A stretch of DNA of 64,000 nucleotides from Microbulbifer sp. Q7 (lineage in GTDB: Bacteria; Pseudomonadota; Gammaproteobacteria; Pseudomonadales; Cellvibrionaceae): NCBI RefSeq assembly GCF_001639145.1, contig NZ_LROY01000002.1:2450501-2514500 (forward strand), given 5' to 3'. The position numbers were made by a program, and so were the translations under genes. The notes below the pieces were generated by a model that saw nothing but the letters and a program-made list of their open reading frames with translations, was not told the origin of the DNA and did no database searches. This document shows, in pieces, positions 17,789 through 25,692 of this stretch. Each line of letters starts with the position of its first letter. Position 1 is the stretch's first letter.

Positions 17789-19110
17789 TGGAAGCCATCC
17801 GTGTGGACTTCGCCAGCGAAGACGGCAAGACCCTCACCGCCGGCGCCGTCAGCTTCGACACCGACACCGGGGTCGGCGCCTTCGAATACGATCCGGCCTT
17901 CATCGACACCGGCATCGAACTCTCCCCGCTCAAGATGCCCCTGGCACCGCGCATCTATAGCTTCCCGGTATTGCGCTTCGATACCTTCCGCGGCCTGCCC
18001 GGGCTGATTGCCGACTCCCTGCCCGATGACTTCGGCAATGCCGTACTCAATGCCTGGATGGCCGCCCAGGGCAAACACCCGCAAGACATCACACCGCTGC
18101 AACGACTGCAATACACCGGCAAACGGGGCATGGGCGCTCTCGAATACGCCCCCGCCACCCGCATCAAAAAACTCAACGCCACCCAGGACATCGCCATTGA
18201 CGAGTTGGTGGGTATCGCCCAGGAAGTGCTCGACAGCCGCGCCGACTTTCACATCGAGCTCGGCAAAGATGACGCAAACCGTGAAGCCATGGTCGCCCTG
18301 CTCTCCGTGGGCATGAGCGCCGGCGGCGCCCGCCCCAAAGCCGTGCTGGCCTTCAACAAAGACTTCACCCACGTACGCTCCGGGCAGGCTGACGCACCGG
18401 AAGGCTTCACCCACTACCTGATGAAATTCGACGGCGTCAGCGAGCACAACAAAAACCAGGAAACCTTCGGCGACCCGCTTGGCTTCGGTGCCATGGAATA
18501 CGTCTACCACGAAATGGCCACCAACTGCGGTATCCACATGATGCCCTGCCACCTGCTCACTGAAGGTAACCGCCGGCACTTTATTACCGAGCGCTTCGAC
18601 CGCCGCGGCAACCACAAACGGCACATCCAGACCCTCAACGGCCTGGCCCATGTGGACTACAAGGCCCCCGGCTCCTTCTCCTACGGCGAACTCTTCGCCG
18701 TCGCGCGGCAACTGAAACTCAGCGCCAAAGACGCCGAACAGCTACTACTGCGCATGGTGTTCAACATCGTCGCCCGCAACCACGACGACCACGCCAAGAA
18801 CTTCGCCTTTCAGCTCAAGCAAAAAACCTGGCAACTGGCCCCCGCCTACGACCTCGCGTACAGCTACAAGCCCGGCAGCCGCTGGATCAACAGCCACTGG
18901 ATGAGCCTGAACGGCAAGCGCGAAGACTTCACCCGCGCGGACCTCTACAGCCTGGAGAAAATCAGCCCGCTGTTCTCCCGCAGAAAGATCGACGGCATTG
19001 TGGACGAGGTGGTGACCGAGGTTTCACGCTGGAGAGAACTGGCCAAGACCCATGAAGTACCCGGCCCCCTCATCGACGAGATTGCCATGAATCTTCGGTT
19101 GAATATCTAG
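17782..19110 (+). CDS. hipA: HipA-type serine/threonine kinase toxin
   Basis: A 442-residue HipA-fold kinase. Motifs in order are GMSAGGARPKAVLAF (nucleotide-binding loop), FITERFDR, NIVARNHDDHAKNFAF (catalytic loop) and LAPAYDLAYS (metal-binding Asp). The family phosphorylates aminoacyl-tRNA synthetases such as GltX and causes growth arrest and persistence; the target here is unknown. Length is normal for the family and all key residues seem intact. It is the second gene of the hipBA operon and lies directly before the palindrome cluster that borders the integron-like region. Confidence 0.92.
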   Translation: MVMEAIRVDFASEDGKTLTAGAVSFDTDTGVGAFEYDPAFIDTGIELSPLKMPLAPRIYSFPVLRFDTFRGLPGLIADSLPDDFGNAVLNAWMAAQGKHPQDITPLQRLQYTGKRGMGALEYAPATRIKKLNATQDIAIDELVGIAQEVLDSRADFHIELGKDDANREAMVALLSVGMSAGGARPKAVLAFNKDFTHVRSGQADAPEGFTHYLMKFDGVSEHNKNQETFGDPLGFGAMEYVYHEMATNCGIHMMPCHLLTEGNRRHFITERFDRRGNHKRHIQTLNGLAHVDYKAPGSFSYGELFAVARQLKLSAKDAEQLLLRMVFNIVARNHDDHAKNFAFQLKQKTWQLAPAYDLAYSYKPGSRWINSHWMSLNGKREDFTRADLYSLEKISPLFSRRKIDGIVDEVVTEVSRWRELAKTHEVPGPLIDEIAMNLRLNI

Positions 19111-19194
19111 GGGAAAAGGCGAACGCGACATGAAGAAAAAGCGGCCAACCCGAAAGCGGTCGATCGATTCTCAGGCATCGACGTCAAACCAGAT

Positions 19195-19290
19195 GCCCAG
19201 ATATAGCCATATTGCCCATGCCTACATTTGGACATAATGGCTACACATGGATATAAATGCCCAGATATAGACATAATGTCTATATCTGGG
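19195..19290. repeat. Cluster of direct and inverted repeats (CCCAGATATAG family)
   Basis: The 11-mer CCCAGATATAG occurs at 19196-19206 and 19260-19270 and inverted at 19280-19290. The last two form a near-perfect hairpin with 14-bp arms and one central base (19261-19289). A further inverted pair TAGCCAT/ATGGCTA lies at 19204-19210 and 19237-19243. It sits between hipA and the first cassette-like gene. It could be a regulator-binding cluster, a terminator or a recombination remnant; I cannot tell which. Confidence 0.6.
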
Positions 19291-19308
19291 GGCTTTTGAA
19301 TAAAACTG

Positions 19309-19315
19309 TTAGCCA
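19309..19315 (+). other. Putative integron crossover site at the start of the cassette array
   Basis: The heptamer GTTAGCC resembles the 7-bp core of attI/attC sites and lies 13 bases before the ATG of the first AT-rich gene, as expected for the boundary of a cassette. No other half of a site is seen, so this is tentative. Confidence 0.35.
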
Positions 19316-19328
19316 CTTAAGGTAATTT

Positions 19329-20375
19329 ATGCGCGATGTAGTGTTAGATAATTTCAAATTTATTTTGATATCGCTAGTAATAGTTGGGCACGTTATCGAG
19401 CCTGTTATTGGACGGTTTGACTGGGCAAAATCCGTTTACATATTTATATACATATTTCACATGCCCATGTTCGCTTATGTTTCCGGGGTGGTATCTTCAA
19501 GGGAGATTAACAATGCAGTAGTGAAAAATATTGTAAGTAAATTGATTATTCCATATGTATTGTTAGAATTAACTTATTCAATGTTTGACTATTTCTTGTT
19601 CTCAAGAAATAGCTTGAATGTTACGCCGCTGGTTCCGTACTGGATTCTGTGGTATTTATTTAGCTTGGTTTTGTGGCGACTATTGTTGCCAATTTTTAAC
19701 CAATTTAGATTCCCTGTTGTGCTTGCAATACTCGCAGGCCTTGCATGTGGAGTTAATGAATATAATTACAATCTTTCCTTCTCAAGGACTTTTGTGTTTT
19801 TCCCATTTTTCCTAATTGGCAATTATTATCATTCCACAATTATTAGAACATTGCGGAGCTATGATAAAAGCAAACTAATTGGTTCTGTTGTTTTATTAGG
19901 TATCTTTCTTTTAATTTTAGCTGTTCCTGAAAGTAATGATATTAAACTTGGTTGGCTATATGGAAGCAGGTCCTACTCTAGCTTGGGTGTAGATTGGGTA
20001 ATGGGATTTTTCTATAGGTCTTCAATATATGCTGCCGCCATTTTACTTGGCATTGCATTATTATCGGTAACTAAAAATAATCGTAGCATTGGTACAAAGT
20101 ATGGTGAAGATTCTTTGTATATATATGTGTTACATGGTTTCGTGATGAAAGGTTTGATAGCAGTTGGGTTTTACAAGTATTTTGATGAGGACTATGAAAT
20201 CGTTATTTTAATGGCGGCGTCATTAGTGCTTCTACCAATATTGAGTTCACGTTTTTCGAAAATCATTGGTAAACACATGATGAATCCCCTAGGCGGATTA
20301 TCGAATGGGGGCTTTGCTAATTTAGTATTGGCTAACAAAACCATGCAGTCGGACGCTCGTTCCTCGCGCCGCTGA
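19329..20375 (+). CDS. Membrane acyltransferase (acyltransferase-3 family), cassette gene
   Basis: A 348-residue integral membrane protein with about ten hydrophobic segments. It starts with LDNFKFILISLVIVGHVIEP and has the early His of acyltransferase-3 proteins (VGHV) plus FHMPMFAYVSG. These enzymes O-acetylate sugars of surface polysaccharides. The gene is strongly AT-rich compared with the rest of the window. Its last ~14 residues (ANKTMQSDARSSRR) are encoded by the attC site that follows, and the stop codon lies inside that site. This marks it as a mobile cassette whose original C-terminus may have been altered. Confidence 0.85.
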   Translation: MRDVVLDNFKFILISLVIVGHVIEPVIGRFDWAKSVYIFIYIFHMPMFAYVSGVVSSREINNAVVKNIVSKLIIPYVLLELTYSMFDYFLFSRNSLNVTPLVPYWILWYLFSLVLWRLLLPIFNQFRFPVVLAILAGLACGVNEYNYNLSFSRTFVFFPFFLIGNYYHSTIIRTLRSYDKSKLIGSVVLLGIFLLILAVPESNDIKLGWLYGSRSYSSLGVDWVMGFFYRSSIYAAAILLGIALLSVTKNNRSIGTKYGEDSLYIYVLHGFVMKGLIAVGFYKYFDEDYEIVILMAASLVLLPILSSRFSKIIGKHMMNPLGGLSNGGFANLVLANKTMQSDARSSRR

Positions 20376-20389
20376 TGGTGGCGTTATGC
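20330..20389 (+). other. attC site 1
   Basis: About 60 bases between GCTAAC (20331) and GTTATGC (20383-20389). The arms are imperfectly complementary, with CCATGCAG opposite CCATCAG. The extra unpaired G is the hallmark of a folded attC bottom strand. A short variable centre separates the arms. It lies between the acyltransferase stop and the sulfotransferase start. Confidence 0.85.
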
Positions 20390-20410
20390 TCAGTAAGCAC
20401 GGAGAAAAAT

Positions 20411-21304
20411 ATGTCAGCCAGAAGAAGGTATTTACACCCCTTCTTAGATAGTGACAGATGGAAAAAATTCGAACCGAGAAGTGGGGATATTGTAATTGCC
20501 ACTCCTTTTAAATCTGGCACTACGTGGATGCAAATGATTGTTTTAGGACTTTTGCATGGAATCAAAAATCCACCGTTGTTGAGAGAGGTGGGGCACTGGA
20601 TAGATTTTAGGTCGGCACCTGAGGAGGAGACACTTGCGCGTCTTGAAGACCAATCTTCACGAAGGTTCGTTAAGACCCATTTGCCCTTCGATGCAATCAA
20701 ATTTGATAAAGGTATTAAATATATTGTAGTTGATCGTGATCCTAGGGATGTCTTTATGTCTCTCTGGAATCACTACAAAAATATGGATGTTGATTTGGTT
20801 AATAGTGACCTTCCGCCAGATGTCCATCCTATACCACCGTGTCCTGATAGCATCCATGAATTCTGGAAGTCATGGCTAACAAAAGGGTATTTTGAATGGG
20901 AGAGCGAGGGGTATCCTTTCTGGTCAAACTTGAGGCATGTGCAATCATGGTTTGATGTGAAAGATTTAGATAATGTGTTACACGTGCATTACAACAATTT
21001 ATTGCTTGATTGTGATTCAGAAATTAAGCGGGTCGCTAAATTTATTGAAGTCGAGATTTCTGATGAGGAAGCGAAGTCTCTGGCCAATTACACTTCCTTT
21101 GAATCTACAAAGAAAAATCTCAATAAATTATTTCCTGGGGGCTATCGCCTGTTTAAAAATGGCCCAGATACCTTTTTTCATAAGGGAAAGAACGGTCGAT
21201 GGAAAAGTGTATTAACTAAGGAAGATGAAAAGCTGCTGTCTGAGGCTGCCGAAACCATGCTTAGTAAAGCTTGCTTCAAGTGGCTGACCTTCGGAACCTT
21301 GTAG
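20411..21304 (+). CDS. PAPS-dependent sulfotransferase, cassette gene
   Basis: A 297-residue cytosolic sulfotransferase of the sulfotransferase_1 type. The 5'-phosphosulfate loop is TPFKSGTTWMQ near residue 35, the 3'-phosphate-binding segment is RDPRDVFMSLWNHY near residue 115, and the C-terminal KGKNGRWKSVLT matches the RKGxxGxWK motif. It transfers sulfate from PAPS to an alcohol or amine; the acceptor is unknown. ATG 20411 has GGAG seven bases upstream and starts 22 bases after attC site 1. AT-rich composition and attC sites on both sides mark it as an integron cassette. Confidence 0.9.
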   Translation: MSARRRYLHPFLDSDRWKKFEPRSGDIVIATPFKSGTTWMQMIVLGLLHGIKNPPLLREVGHWIDFRSAPEEETLARLEDQSSRRFVKTHLPFDAIKFDKGIKYIVVDRDPRDVFMSLWNHYKNMDVDLVNSDLPPDVHPIPPCPDSIHEFWKSWLTKGYFEWESEGYPFWSNLRHVQSWFDVKDLDNVLHVHYNNLLLDCDSEIKRVAKFIEVEISDEEAKSLANYTSFESTKKNLNKLFPGGYRLFKNGPDTFFHKGKNGRWKSVLTKEDEKLLSEAAETMLSKACFKWLTFGTL

Positions 21305-21308
21305 CGGA

Positions 21309-21354
21309 GCATAACAATCAGCGGCAGAGCGACAGCCAGCGCTGGGCGTTAGGC
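21309..21354 (+). other. attC site 2
   Basis: A 46-base site from GCATAAC (21309-21315) to GTTAGGC (21348-21354). The arms pair as CAGCGGC against CAGCGC, again leaving one extrahelical G. It follows the sulfotransferase stop by a few bases. Confidence 0.82.
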
Positions 21355-21368
21355 TCAAGTGAAAATCG

Positions 21369-21728
21369 ATGAAAGTACCAAGAAAAAATAAGCATTGGTT
21401 AGAAGAAATGACCGTTGCCATGGAAAATAATAGCTATGGCAGCGTGGTAGAAGAATACTCTACAGACACCTCTGAGGTGCTTAAGCTCGCAATTTGTGCA
21501 ACAAAAGATGCGGCAAAAAATCGAGGTATATCAAAAGCGTCGATTATAGAAAATGTCATTTCAGAGATAGAAGAAATCGTCAGAGATGAAATGAGTCGAG
21601 ATCTGGAGCCGGAAGGGGTTTCTTTAGAGATTCAGTATTTTCTTTCCTACTTAGACGCAAATGTACTTTTCGGTGTAATCTCAGAACGTAAGGCTGAGGA
21701 AATCATGAACTACTATACGGAGTCTTGA
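21369..21728 (+). CDS. Uncharacterised 119-residue cassette protein
   Basis: A small, acidic, helical protein with no signal peptide or membrane segment and no family I recognise. It starts 15 bases after attC site 2 and stops 10 bases before attC site 3, so it fills one cassette completely. Most proteins of such cassettes are of unknown function. Confidence 0.7.
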   Translation: MKVPRKNKHWLEEMTVAMENNSYGSVVEEYSTDTSEVLKLAICATKDAAKNRGISKASIIENVISEIEEIVRDEMSRDLEPEGVSLEIQYFLSYLDANVLFGVISERKAEEIMNYYTES

Positions 21729-21737
21729 GGGCCACCA

Positions 21738-21769
21738 GTCTAACAATTCGCTGCAAAGGGGCGTTAAAT
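21738..21769 (+). other. attC site 3, shortened
   Basis: GTCTAAC (21738-21744) and GTTAAAT (21763-21769) match both attC core consensus sequences exactly, but only 18 bases lie between them. The central part and one of the complementary arms appear to be deleted, so folding would be poor. Confidence 0.65.
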
Positions 21770-22081
21770 GCCGGTAATCAAAAAATCTATCGCGTTTATA
21801 ATTTCATCACGGAAAGTTTCTAGGTTTTCGACGGGGCGCTTCAATATTGATGTCGGCGCACTGGTTAGCTGGTGGGTAAGTAGCGCGTACTCATTGCTGT
21901 CAATTTGAAAAATTGGGCATAAACGTTCAGGTGCCTCTCGCTCAAGATTCTGTGCGGGAATTACCGGAATAACGATTCTGGAGTTCAACACAGAAATGAG
22001 GTCAGTCTGAACATCCAAAAAGTATGGATAGGCCTTTCTGGTGGTTTTATCCGTGTTTTCGTAGAGGGTAAACTGGCTCAC
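21764..22081 (-). CDS. ccdB: CcdB-type toxin (gyrase poison)
   Basis: A 105-residue protein matching the CcdB family over its full length: an opening like QFTLYEN, then YPYFLDVQTDLISVLNSRIV, and an end like NAIDFLITGI, equivalent to the C-terminal gyrase-binding Trp-Gly-Ile region of F-plasmid CcdB. The penultimate residue here is Gly before Ile, and the Trp is replaced by Thr. The start is GTG, overlapping the ccdA stop by one base. The family poisons DNA gyrase; activity with the altered C-terminus is uncertain. It is read opposite to the surrounding cassettes. Confidence 0.88.
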   Translation of the reverse strand: MSQFTLYENTDKTTRKAYPYFLDVQTDLISVLNSRIVIPVIPAQNLEREAPERLCPIFQIDSNEYALLTHQLTSAPTSILKRPVENLETFRDEIINAIDFLITGI

Positions 22082-22326
22082 TAGAAACCCCTAAACGCGT
22101 CTGAGAAAAGGCCGTTTTTTTCCACGAACTCATTGCATGCCTCAAGGCCCTTTTGATTGGCTTTTAGCCATTCTTCAGCCTGTCGCTTGCTGACTTCGGC
22201 AGCCAATGCCTTTTCAAGCGTCGCGGAAAGGTTAATGTTTAGCTGTTTAGCCTTAGTGAGTAAGTCTTTGTTTAGACTAAGGTTTGTTGGTTTCTTGGCC
22301 GCTGAATGGTCATAAATTGACTTCAT
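22081..22326 (-). CDS. ccdA: CcdA-type antitoxin
   Basis: An 81-residue antitoxin. The N-terminal ribbon-helix-helix part (KKPTNLSLNKDLLTKAKQLN) is followed by a CcdA-like tail (EEWLKANQKGLEACNEFVE, ending SDAFRGF) that wraps the toxin. The longer open frame upstream runs through the attC remnant and is not credible; ATG 22326 gives the usual family length. The toxin gene follows with a one-base overlap. The pair should stabilise the cassette array. Confidence 0.88.
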   Translation of the reverse strand: MKSIYDHSAAKKPTNLSLNKDLLTKAKQLNINLSATLEKALAAEVSKRQAEEWLKANQKGLEACNEFVEKNGLFSDAFRGF

Positions 22327-22387
22327 GGTCACAGTCCTCACGTGAATCATGTGCATAGTATATGCGCATAGACCTTGCGTAGCAAAT

Positions 22388-22408
22388 GCATTTAACAAGG
22401 CGCTGCAG
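22388..22408 (+). other. attC site 4, left half only
   Basis: GCATTTAAC followed by AAGGCGCTGCAG has the form of the left end of an attC. No matching right end (GTTRRRY) follows before the next gene, so this site seems truncated and marks the right border of the recognisable array. Confidence 0.55.
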
Positions 22409-22454
22409 CCGACGGTGATCTTCCCTTGCTTTAACAGACACCAAAGGAGTTGCA

Positions 22455-22916
22455 GTGGAGAGATTGGAGCTGAAAATCCCACCTATTGTTCAAGTACTTT
22501 TCTTTGCAGGCTTCATGTGGGTATTGGCAGGGCTATTACCAATACTGAGCATTACGTTCGCCGCTTCCTCGCTCGCGGCCATAGTCTTTGCGTCAGCGGG
22601 TCTGATTTTCATCTTACTTGGCGTTTTAGCGTTTCGGTCTGCGGGGACTACCGTCGATCCCAGAGTACCAGATCAATCAACTTGCCTCGTCACTAGTGGA
22701 GTCTATCGAATAAGCCGAAACCCAATGTACGCTGGTTTTCTGCTCATGCTGGTCGGCTGGGCCGTTTTTCTCAGTAATATCGCAAGCATTCTGCTGCTCC
22801 CGCTGTTCGTGATGTATATGAACCCCTTCCAAATCACTCCGGAGGAGCAGTGTATGCGTGAAAAGTTTGGCGGTGAATACCGTGAATACGAATCAGCGGT
22901 TCTGCGTTGGATTTGA
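22455..22916 (+). CDS. Isoprenylcysteine carboxyl methyltransferase-family membrane protein
   Basis: A 153-residue membrane protein with four or five hydrophobic segments. The C-terminal part has the ICMT/PEMT-type SAM-binding features GVYRISRNPMYAGFLLML and EEQCMREKFGGEYREYESAV. Bacterial members methylate lipids or small molecules, and the substrate is usually unknown. GTTGCAGTG precedes the start. It lies right after the truncated attC, so it may be a former cassette. Confidence 0.85.
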   Translation: MERLELKIPPIVQVLFFAGFMWVLAGLLPILSITFAASSLAAIVFASAGLIFILLGVLAFRSAGTTVDPRVPDQSTCLVTSGVYRISRNPMYAGFLLMLVGWAVFLSNIASILLLPLFVMYMNPFQITPEEQCMREKFGGEYREYESAVLRWI

Positions 22917-23077
22917 TGCTATACAAGCTAGCCTTAATTGCTGAATGTAAAAAAAATATTGCACTGTTGACCCAAAACATAGTCATCAATGGCGTTCGTC
23001 GCGCAGGGCATGGCCTGGACGGTTCACCTTGCGCCCCAACCGTCTCCAACCCGAGCTTTTAGGAAAAAATTCGTAAT

Positions 23078-23590
23078 ATGGAAATAGTTAAGCTGTCTGA
23101 AATTTCTGATGTCGAAGTTTCTGAATTAGGCGCTGGACTTGTGGCCACCGTTGCGAACGGTGCATCGGTTGGATTTCTTTCAGATTTTACTACCTCGGAT
23201 GCTGAATCGTACTGGCGCTCAGTTCGTGTCAGCCTCAATGACTACCTGCATCTTTGGGTAGTAAAAGCAGAGGGAAAAATCGTTGGCTCTGTCCAACTTG
23301 AAAGACCCACTAAGAAAAATGGATACGTGCGGGGAGAGATACAAAAACTATTTGTAGATCCTGCATTCAGGGGGCAAGGTATCGCCTCAAAACTTGTGGA
23401 ACAAGCCGAAGACTATGCTTTCTCAATCGGAATACATACACTAGTGCTGGACACTGAATCGGGTAGTGATGCAGAAAAGCTGTATGAAAAGCTCGACTGG
23501 GTAAGAGTAGGAGAAATCCCGGGATACGCGCTCTCGCCGAGCGGGGAATTGAAGGGTACCACGTACTTTCACAAGCAACGGCCCTCGTAA
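23078..23590 (+). CDS. GNAT-family N-acetyltransferase
   Basis: A 170-residue acetyl-CoA-dependent acetyltransferase. Motif A is KLFVDPAFRGQGIASKLVEQA (RGQGIA binds the CoA pyrophosphate), followed by LVLDTESGSDAEKLYEKLDW, typical of motif B. The acceptor is unknown. The upstream region (22917-23077) shows no attC and no clear promoter. It stands alone in the accessory region. Confidence 0.9.
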   Translation: MEIVKLSEISDVEVSELGAGLVATVANGASVGFLSDFTTSDAESYWRSVRVSLNDYLHLWVVKAEGKIVGSVQLERPTKKNGYVRGEIQKLFVDPAFRGQGIASKLVEQAEDYAFSIGIHTLVLDTESGSDAEKLYEKLDWVRVGEIPGYALSPSGELKGTTYFHKQRPS

Positions 23591-23645
23591 AGAGCCGCAT
23601 ACCAAGAGATTTCTTGCAAAAAAACGAGATATTTGAGTGAAAAGC

Positions 23646-23849
23646 ATGCAGTTATCCACAAAAATCTGGCTTCTACATTCCGCACTCGGACTGGCGTCCT
23701 CCCTGCTACTGGTATTTCTTTTTGAGTCGTTTCCCTCAGTACGGATACTCTCAAATGAAGCGGTCGTCTTCGGCGTCATGTCGGGGGCAATGGGCATGGC
23801 AATTAATCGCGCGATGCGCTCATCATTACCGGCGAAGACTGAGCATTGA
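23646..23849 (+). CDS. Small two-helix membrane protein
   Basis: A 67-residue protein with two hydrophobic stretches (WLLHSALGLASSLLLVFLFES and AVVFGVMSGAMGMAI). I recognise no family. ATG 23646 is favoured over the GTG nine bases upstream, although neither has a good ribosome site. It lies 16 bases before the next small membrane protein on the same strand. Confidence 0.5.
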   Translation: MQLSTKIWLLHSALGLASSLLLVFLFESFPSVRILSNEAVVFGVMSGAMGMAINRAMRSSLPAKTEH

Positions 23850-23865
23850 CATCAAGGAAGAGATC

Positions 23866-24009
23866 ATGAAACAAGCACTAAAGAATTGGTGGGCCACTGC
23901 AGAGGCGGCGGAAAAGAATGGCTTGATCGTGCTGGGCGCATTTCTTGCCGGGGTATTTCTTTTAACATTCGGCATTGAAATAGGTAGGGCCATTGCGCTG
24001 CTGATGTAA
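23866..24009 (+). CDS. Very small single-helix membrane protein (47 residues)
   Basis: The start is well supported by AAGGAAGAG a few bases before ATG. The sequence has a charged first half and one transmembrane helix (LIVLGAFLAGVFLLTFGIEIG). No family is recognised. It probably forms a unit with the preceding 67-residue membrane protein. Confidence 0.6.
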   Translation: MKQALKNWWATAEAAEKNGLIVLGAFLAGVFLLTFGIEIGRAIALLM

Positions 24010-24126
24010 TTTTATCTAGCACCCTGCACGCTGATTGTGCAATGACCTGCCCGAGCGCCAGACCGTTCGCCCCACCTGAAGGATCAAAAGTGCTCGGCAT
24101 TTAATGAATATGGTAACAACGTACAC

Positions 24127-24579
24127 GTGATCCTCAGACACCTACCTACCCTACTTCTAGCCCTCAGCTGTTGTGCAGAGGCGGTGGAGATTGCGCCCTT
24201 CACCTCCGACGGCTGCAGCGCGTTTCCCGATGGAACCATCGAGCAGGAAGCACTGTGGCTGGCTTGCTGCCGGGCGCATGATTATGCCTACTGGAAAGGC
24301 GGGTCTTATGAGGATCGCGTGGCGGCGGATGATGCGCTCAAGGCTTGTGTGGCAAGTACCGGCGAGGAAGAAATCGCAAACCTTATGCTGGCGGGGGTGC
24401 GCATCGGCGGTTCGCCTTACCTGCCGACGAATTTCCGCTGGGGCTACGGCTGGCCGATGGGCCGCGGGTACAAGCCGCTGACGCCTGCCGAGCAAGAGGC
24501 AATCAGGCGCAGCGAAGCGGTAAGCGAGGCGGTAAGCGAGCAAGACTCAACAACCAATGAACAAACAGGCAACGAGTAA
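24127..24579 (+). CDS. Small secreted protein with phospholipase A2-like CCxxHD motif
   Basis: A 150-residue exported protein starting with GTG, with a short signal peptide (LPTLLLALSCCAEA). The core DGCSAFPDG followed by LACCRAHDYAYWKGGS resembles the catalytic CCxxHDxxY segment of secreted phospholipase A2, with His-Asp in place. Calcium-loop residues cannot be confirmed. The C-terminal tail has the repeat SEAVSEAVSE. Lipase activity is inference. It stands 12 bases before the next secreted protein, so the two may be co-transcribed. Confidence 0.6.
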   Translation: MILRHLPTLLLALSCCAEAVEIAPFTSDGCSAFPDGTIEQEALWLACCRAHDYAYWKGGSYEDRVAADDALKACVASTGEEEIANLMLAGVRIGGSPYLPTNFRWGYGWPMGRGYKPLTPAEQEAIRRSEAVSEAVSEQDSTTNEQTGNE

Positions 24580-24591
24580 AAAGGAAGTTTC

Positions 24592-24990
24592 ATGAAGCAA
24601 CTGGTTATCGCTATCGTATTGTCGCTGGGTAGTTCGCTGTCGCTGGCGAAGGATCTTACGGGCGTCTGGGAACTGGTGTCCGGGAACTATGTGGATGGCA
24701 GCGGCAAGCTGGTGGATTACAAGGAACTCGACATGAAGGCGCTGAAGGTGATCACAGATTCACACTTCAGTTTTACGTCTATGAAGGGCGGTACCTTTTG
24801 GGCCTCAGGTACCGGGACCTATGCACTGAAAGACGGCCAGTATATTGAGACCCTGCGCTACAACTCATTTGGCGAAAAGGCCGGGGCAATCTTCGCGTTC
24901 ACCACACAAGTTGAAGACACCACCTGGACCAATGAGCGCTGGGAAGATGGCAAGCGCGTGGAATACGAGGTGTGGCAGCGCGTGGAGTGA
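24592..24990 (+). CDS. Small exported lipocalin-like protein
   Basis: A 132-residue protein with a clear signal peptide (residues 1-19, ending SLA) and a beta-rich body of the pattern DLTGVWELVSGNYVDGSG, then HFSFTSMKGGTFWASGTGTY and RWEDGKRVEYEVWQRVE. This recalls small lipocalin-like/DUF4488-type proteins. An AAGGAAG ribosome site precedes ATG. The ligand is unknown. Confidence 0.7.
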   Translation: MKQLVIAIVLSLGSSLSLAKDLTGVWELVSGNYVDGSGKLVDYKELDMKALKVITDSHFSFTSMKGGTFWASGTGTYALKDGQYIETLRYNSFGEKAGAIFAFTTQVEDTTWTNERWEDGKRVEYEVWQRVE

Positions 24991-24999
24991 TCGGCGCGG

Positions 25000-25692
25000 C
25001 TAGCGGCGCTGCGCTCCCGGTTTCTTCGCCAGGAAGATCGCGTGGCGCGCGCCCTTGCCCGGGCGCTCCCGCACGGTCTTGACCTCCACCTGATACCCCG
25101 CCTTTTTCAGCCGGTTGGCATAGACCGCGTCCGGTGATGCCGACCACACAGCCAGTACGCCGCCCGGCACCAGGCTTTTGTAAATACTGCTGGTGCCTTC
25201 AATGGAGTACAGCCAGTTGTTGTCGGCCTGCGTCAGCCCCTCAGGGCCGTTGTCCACATCCAGTAGGACGGCATCGTATTCAGCGTTGCGATTGACCAGT
25301 AATTCGCCCACATCGCCGATGTGCTCAACCACGCGGCGATCATCCAGTGGCCACCCGGCGCACTCTCCGAGGGGGCCACGGTTCCACTCCACCACCTCAG
25401 GAATCAGGTCCGCAACGATCACTTGCGAAGAGTCGGTCACCGCCTCCAGCGCCGCCGCCAAGGTGTAGCCCATGCCCATTCCGCCCACCAGCACCCGGGC
25501 GCTCTTTTTGTCCTTCAGGTGCGCACAGCCCAGTACGGACAGCTGCTGCTCACTGTGGAAGCGGCGGCTATTCATCAGCTCACCGCGCGGGCCCGACAGG
25601 GCGATGGAAAACTCCTGGTCGCGCTGGCGCAGCGTGAGGGTACCGCCGCCATTAGGGATCTGTGCGGTGCCGAGTTCGATCCAGGGTTTCAT
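25000..25692 (-). CDS. Spermidine synthase-like methyltransferase-fold protein
   Basis: A 230-residue cytosolic protein of the spermidine synthase superfamily. It shows RVLVGGMGMGYTLAAALE (motif I) and a later VLLDVDNGPEGLTQ (motif IV, with Asp-Asn instead of the Asp-Asp or Asp-Ser usual in true aminopropyltransferases). The N-terminal beta domain is short. It may not make polyamines; small members of this family are often of unknown role. ATG 25692 was chosen over a 21-residue extension without support. Confidence 0.78.
   Translation of the reverse strand: MKPWIELGTAQIPNGGGTLTLRQRDQEFSIALSGPRGELMNSRRFHSEQQLSVLGCAHLKDKKSARVLVGGMGMGYTLAAALEAVTDSSQVIVADLIPEVVEWNRGPLGECAGWPLDDRRVVEHIGDVGELLVNRNAEYDAVLLDVDNGPEGLTQADNNWLYSIEGTSSIYKSLVPGGVLAVWSASPDAVYANRLKKAGYQVEVKTVRERPGKGARHAIFLAKKPGAQRR

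Noticed and set aside
22327..22482. N-terminal extension of CcdA
   Set aside because: It would read back through the attC remnant and give an antitoxin far longer than the family; ATG 22326 is normal.
22917..24126. Possible continuation of the integron array
   Set aside because: The spacers around the GNAT gene and the small membrane genes show no attC core pairs, so the array is taken to end near 22.4 kb.
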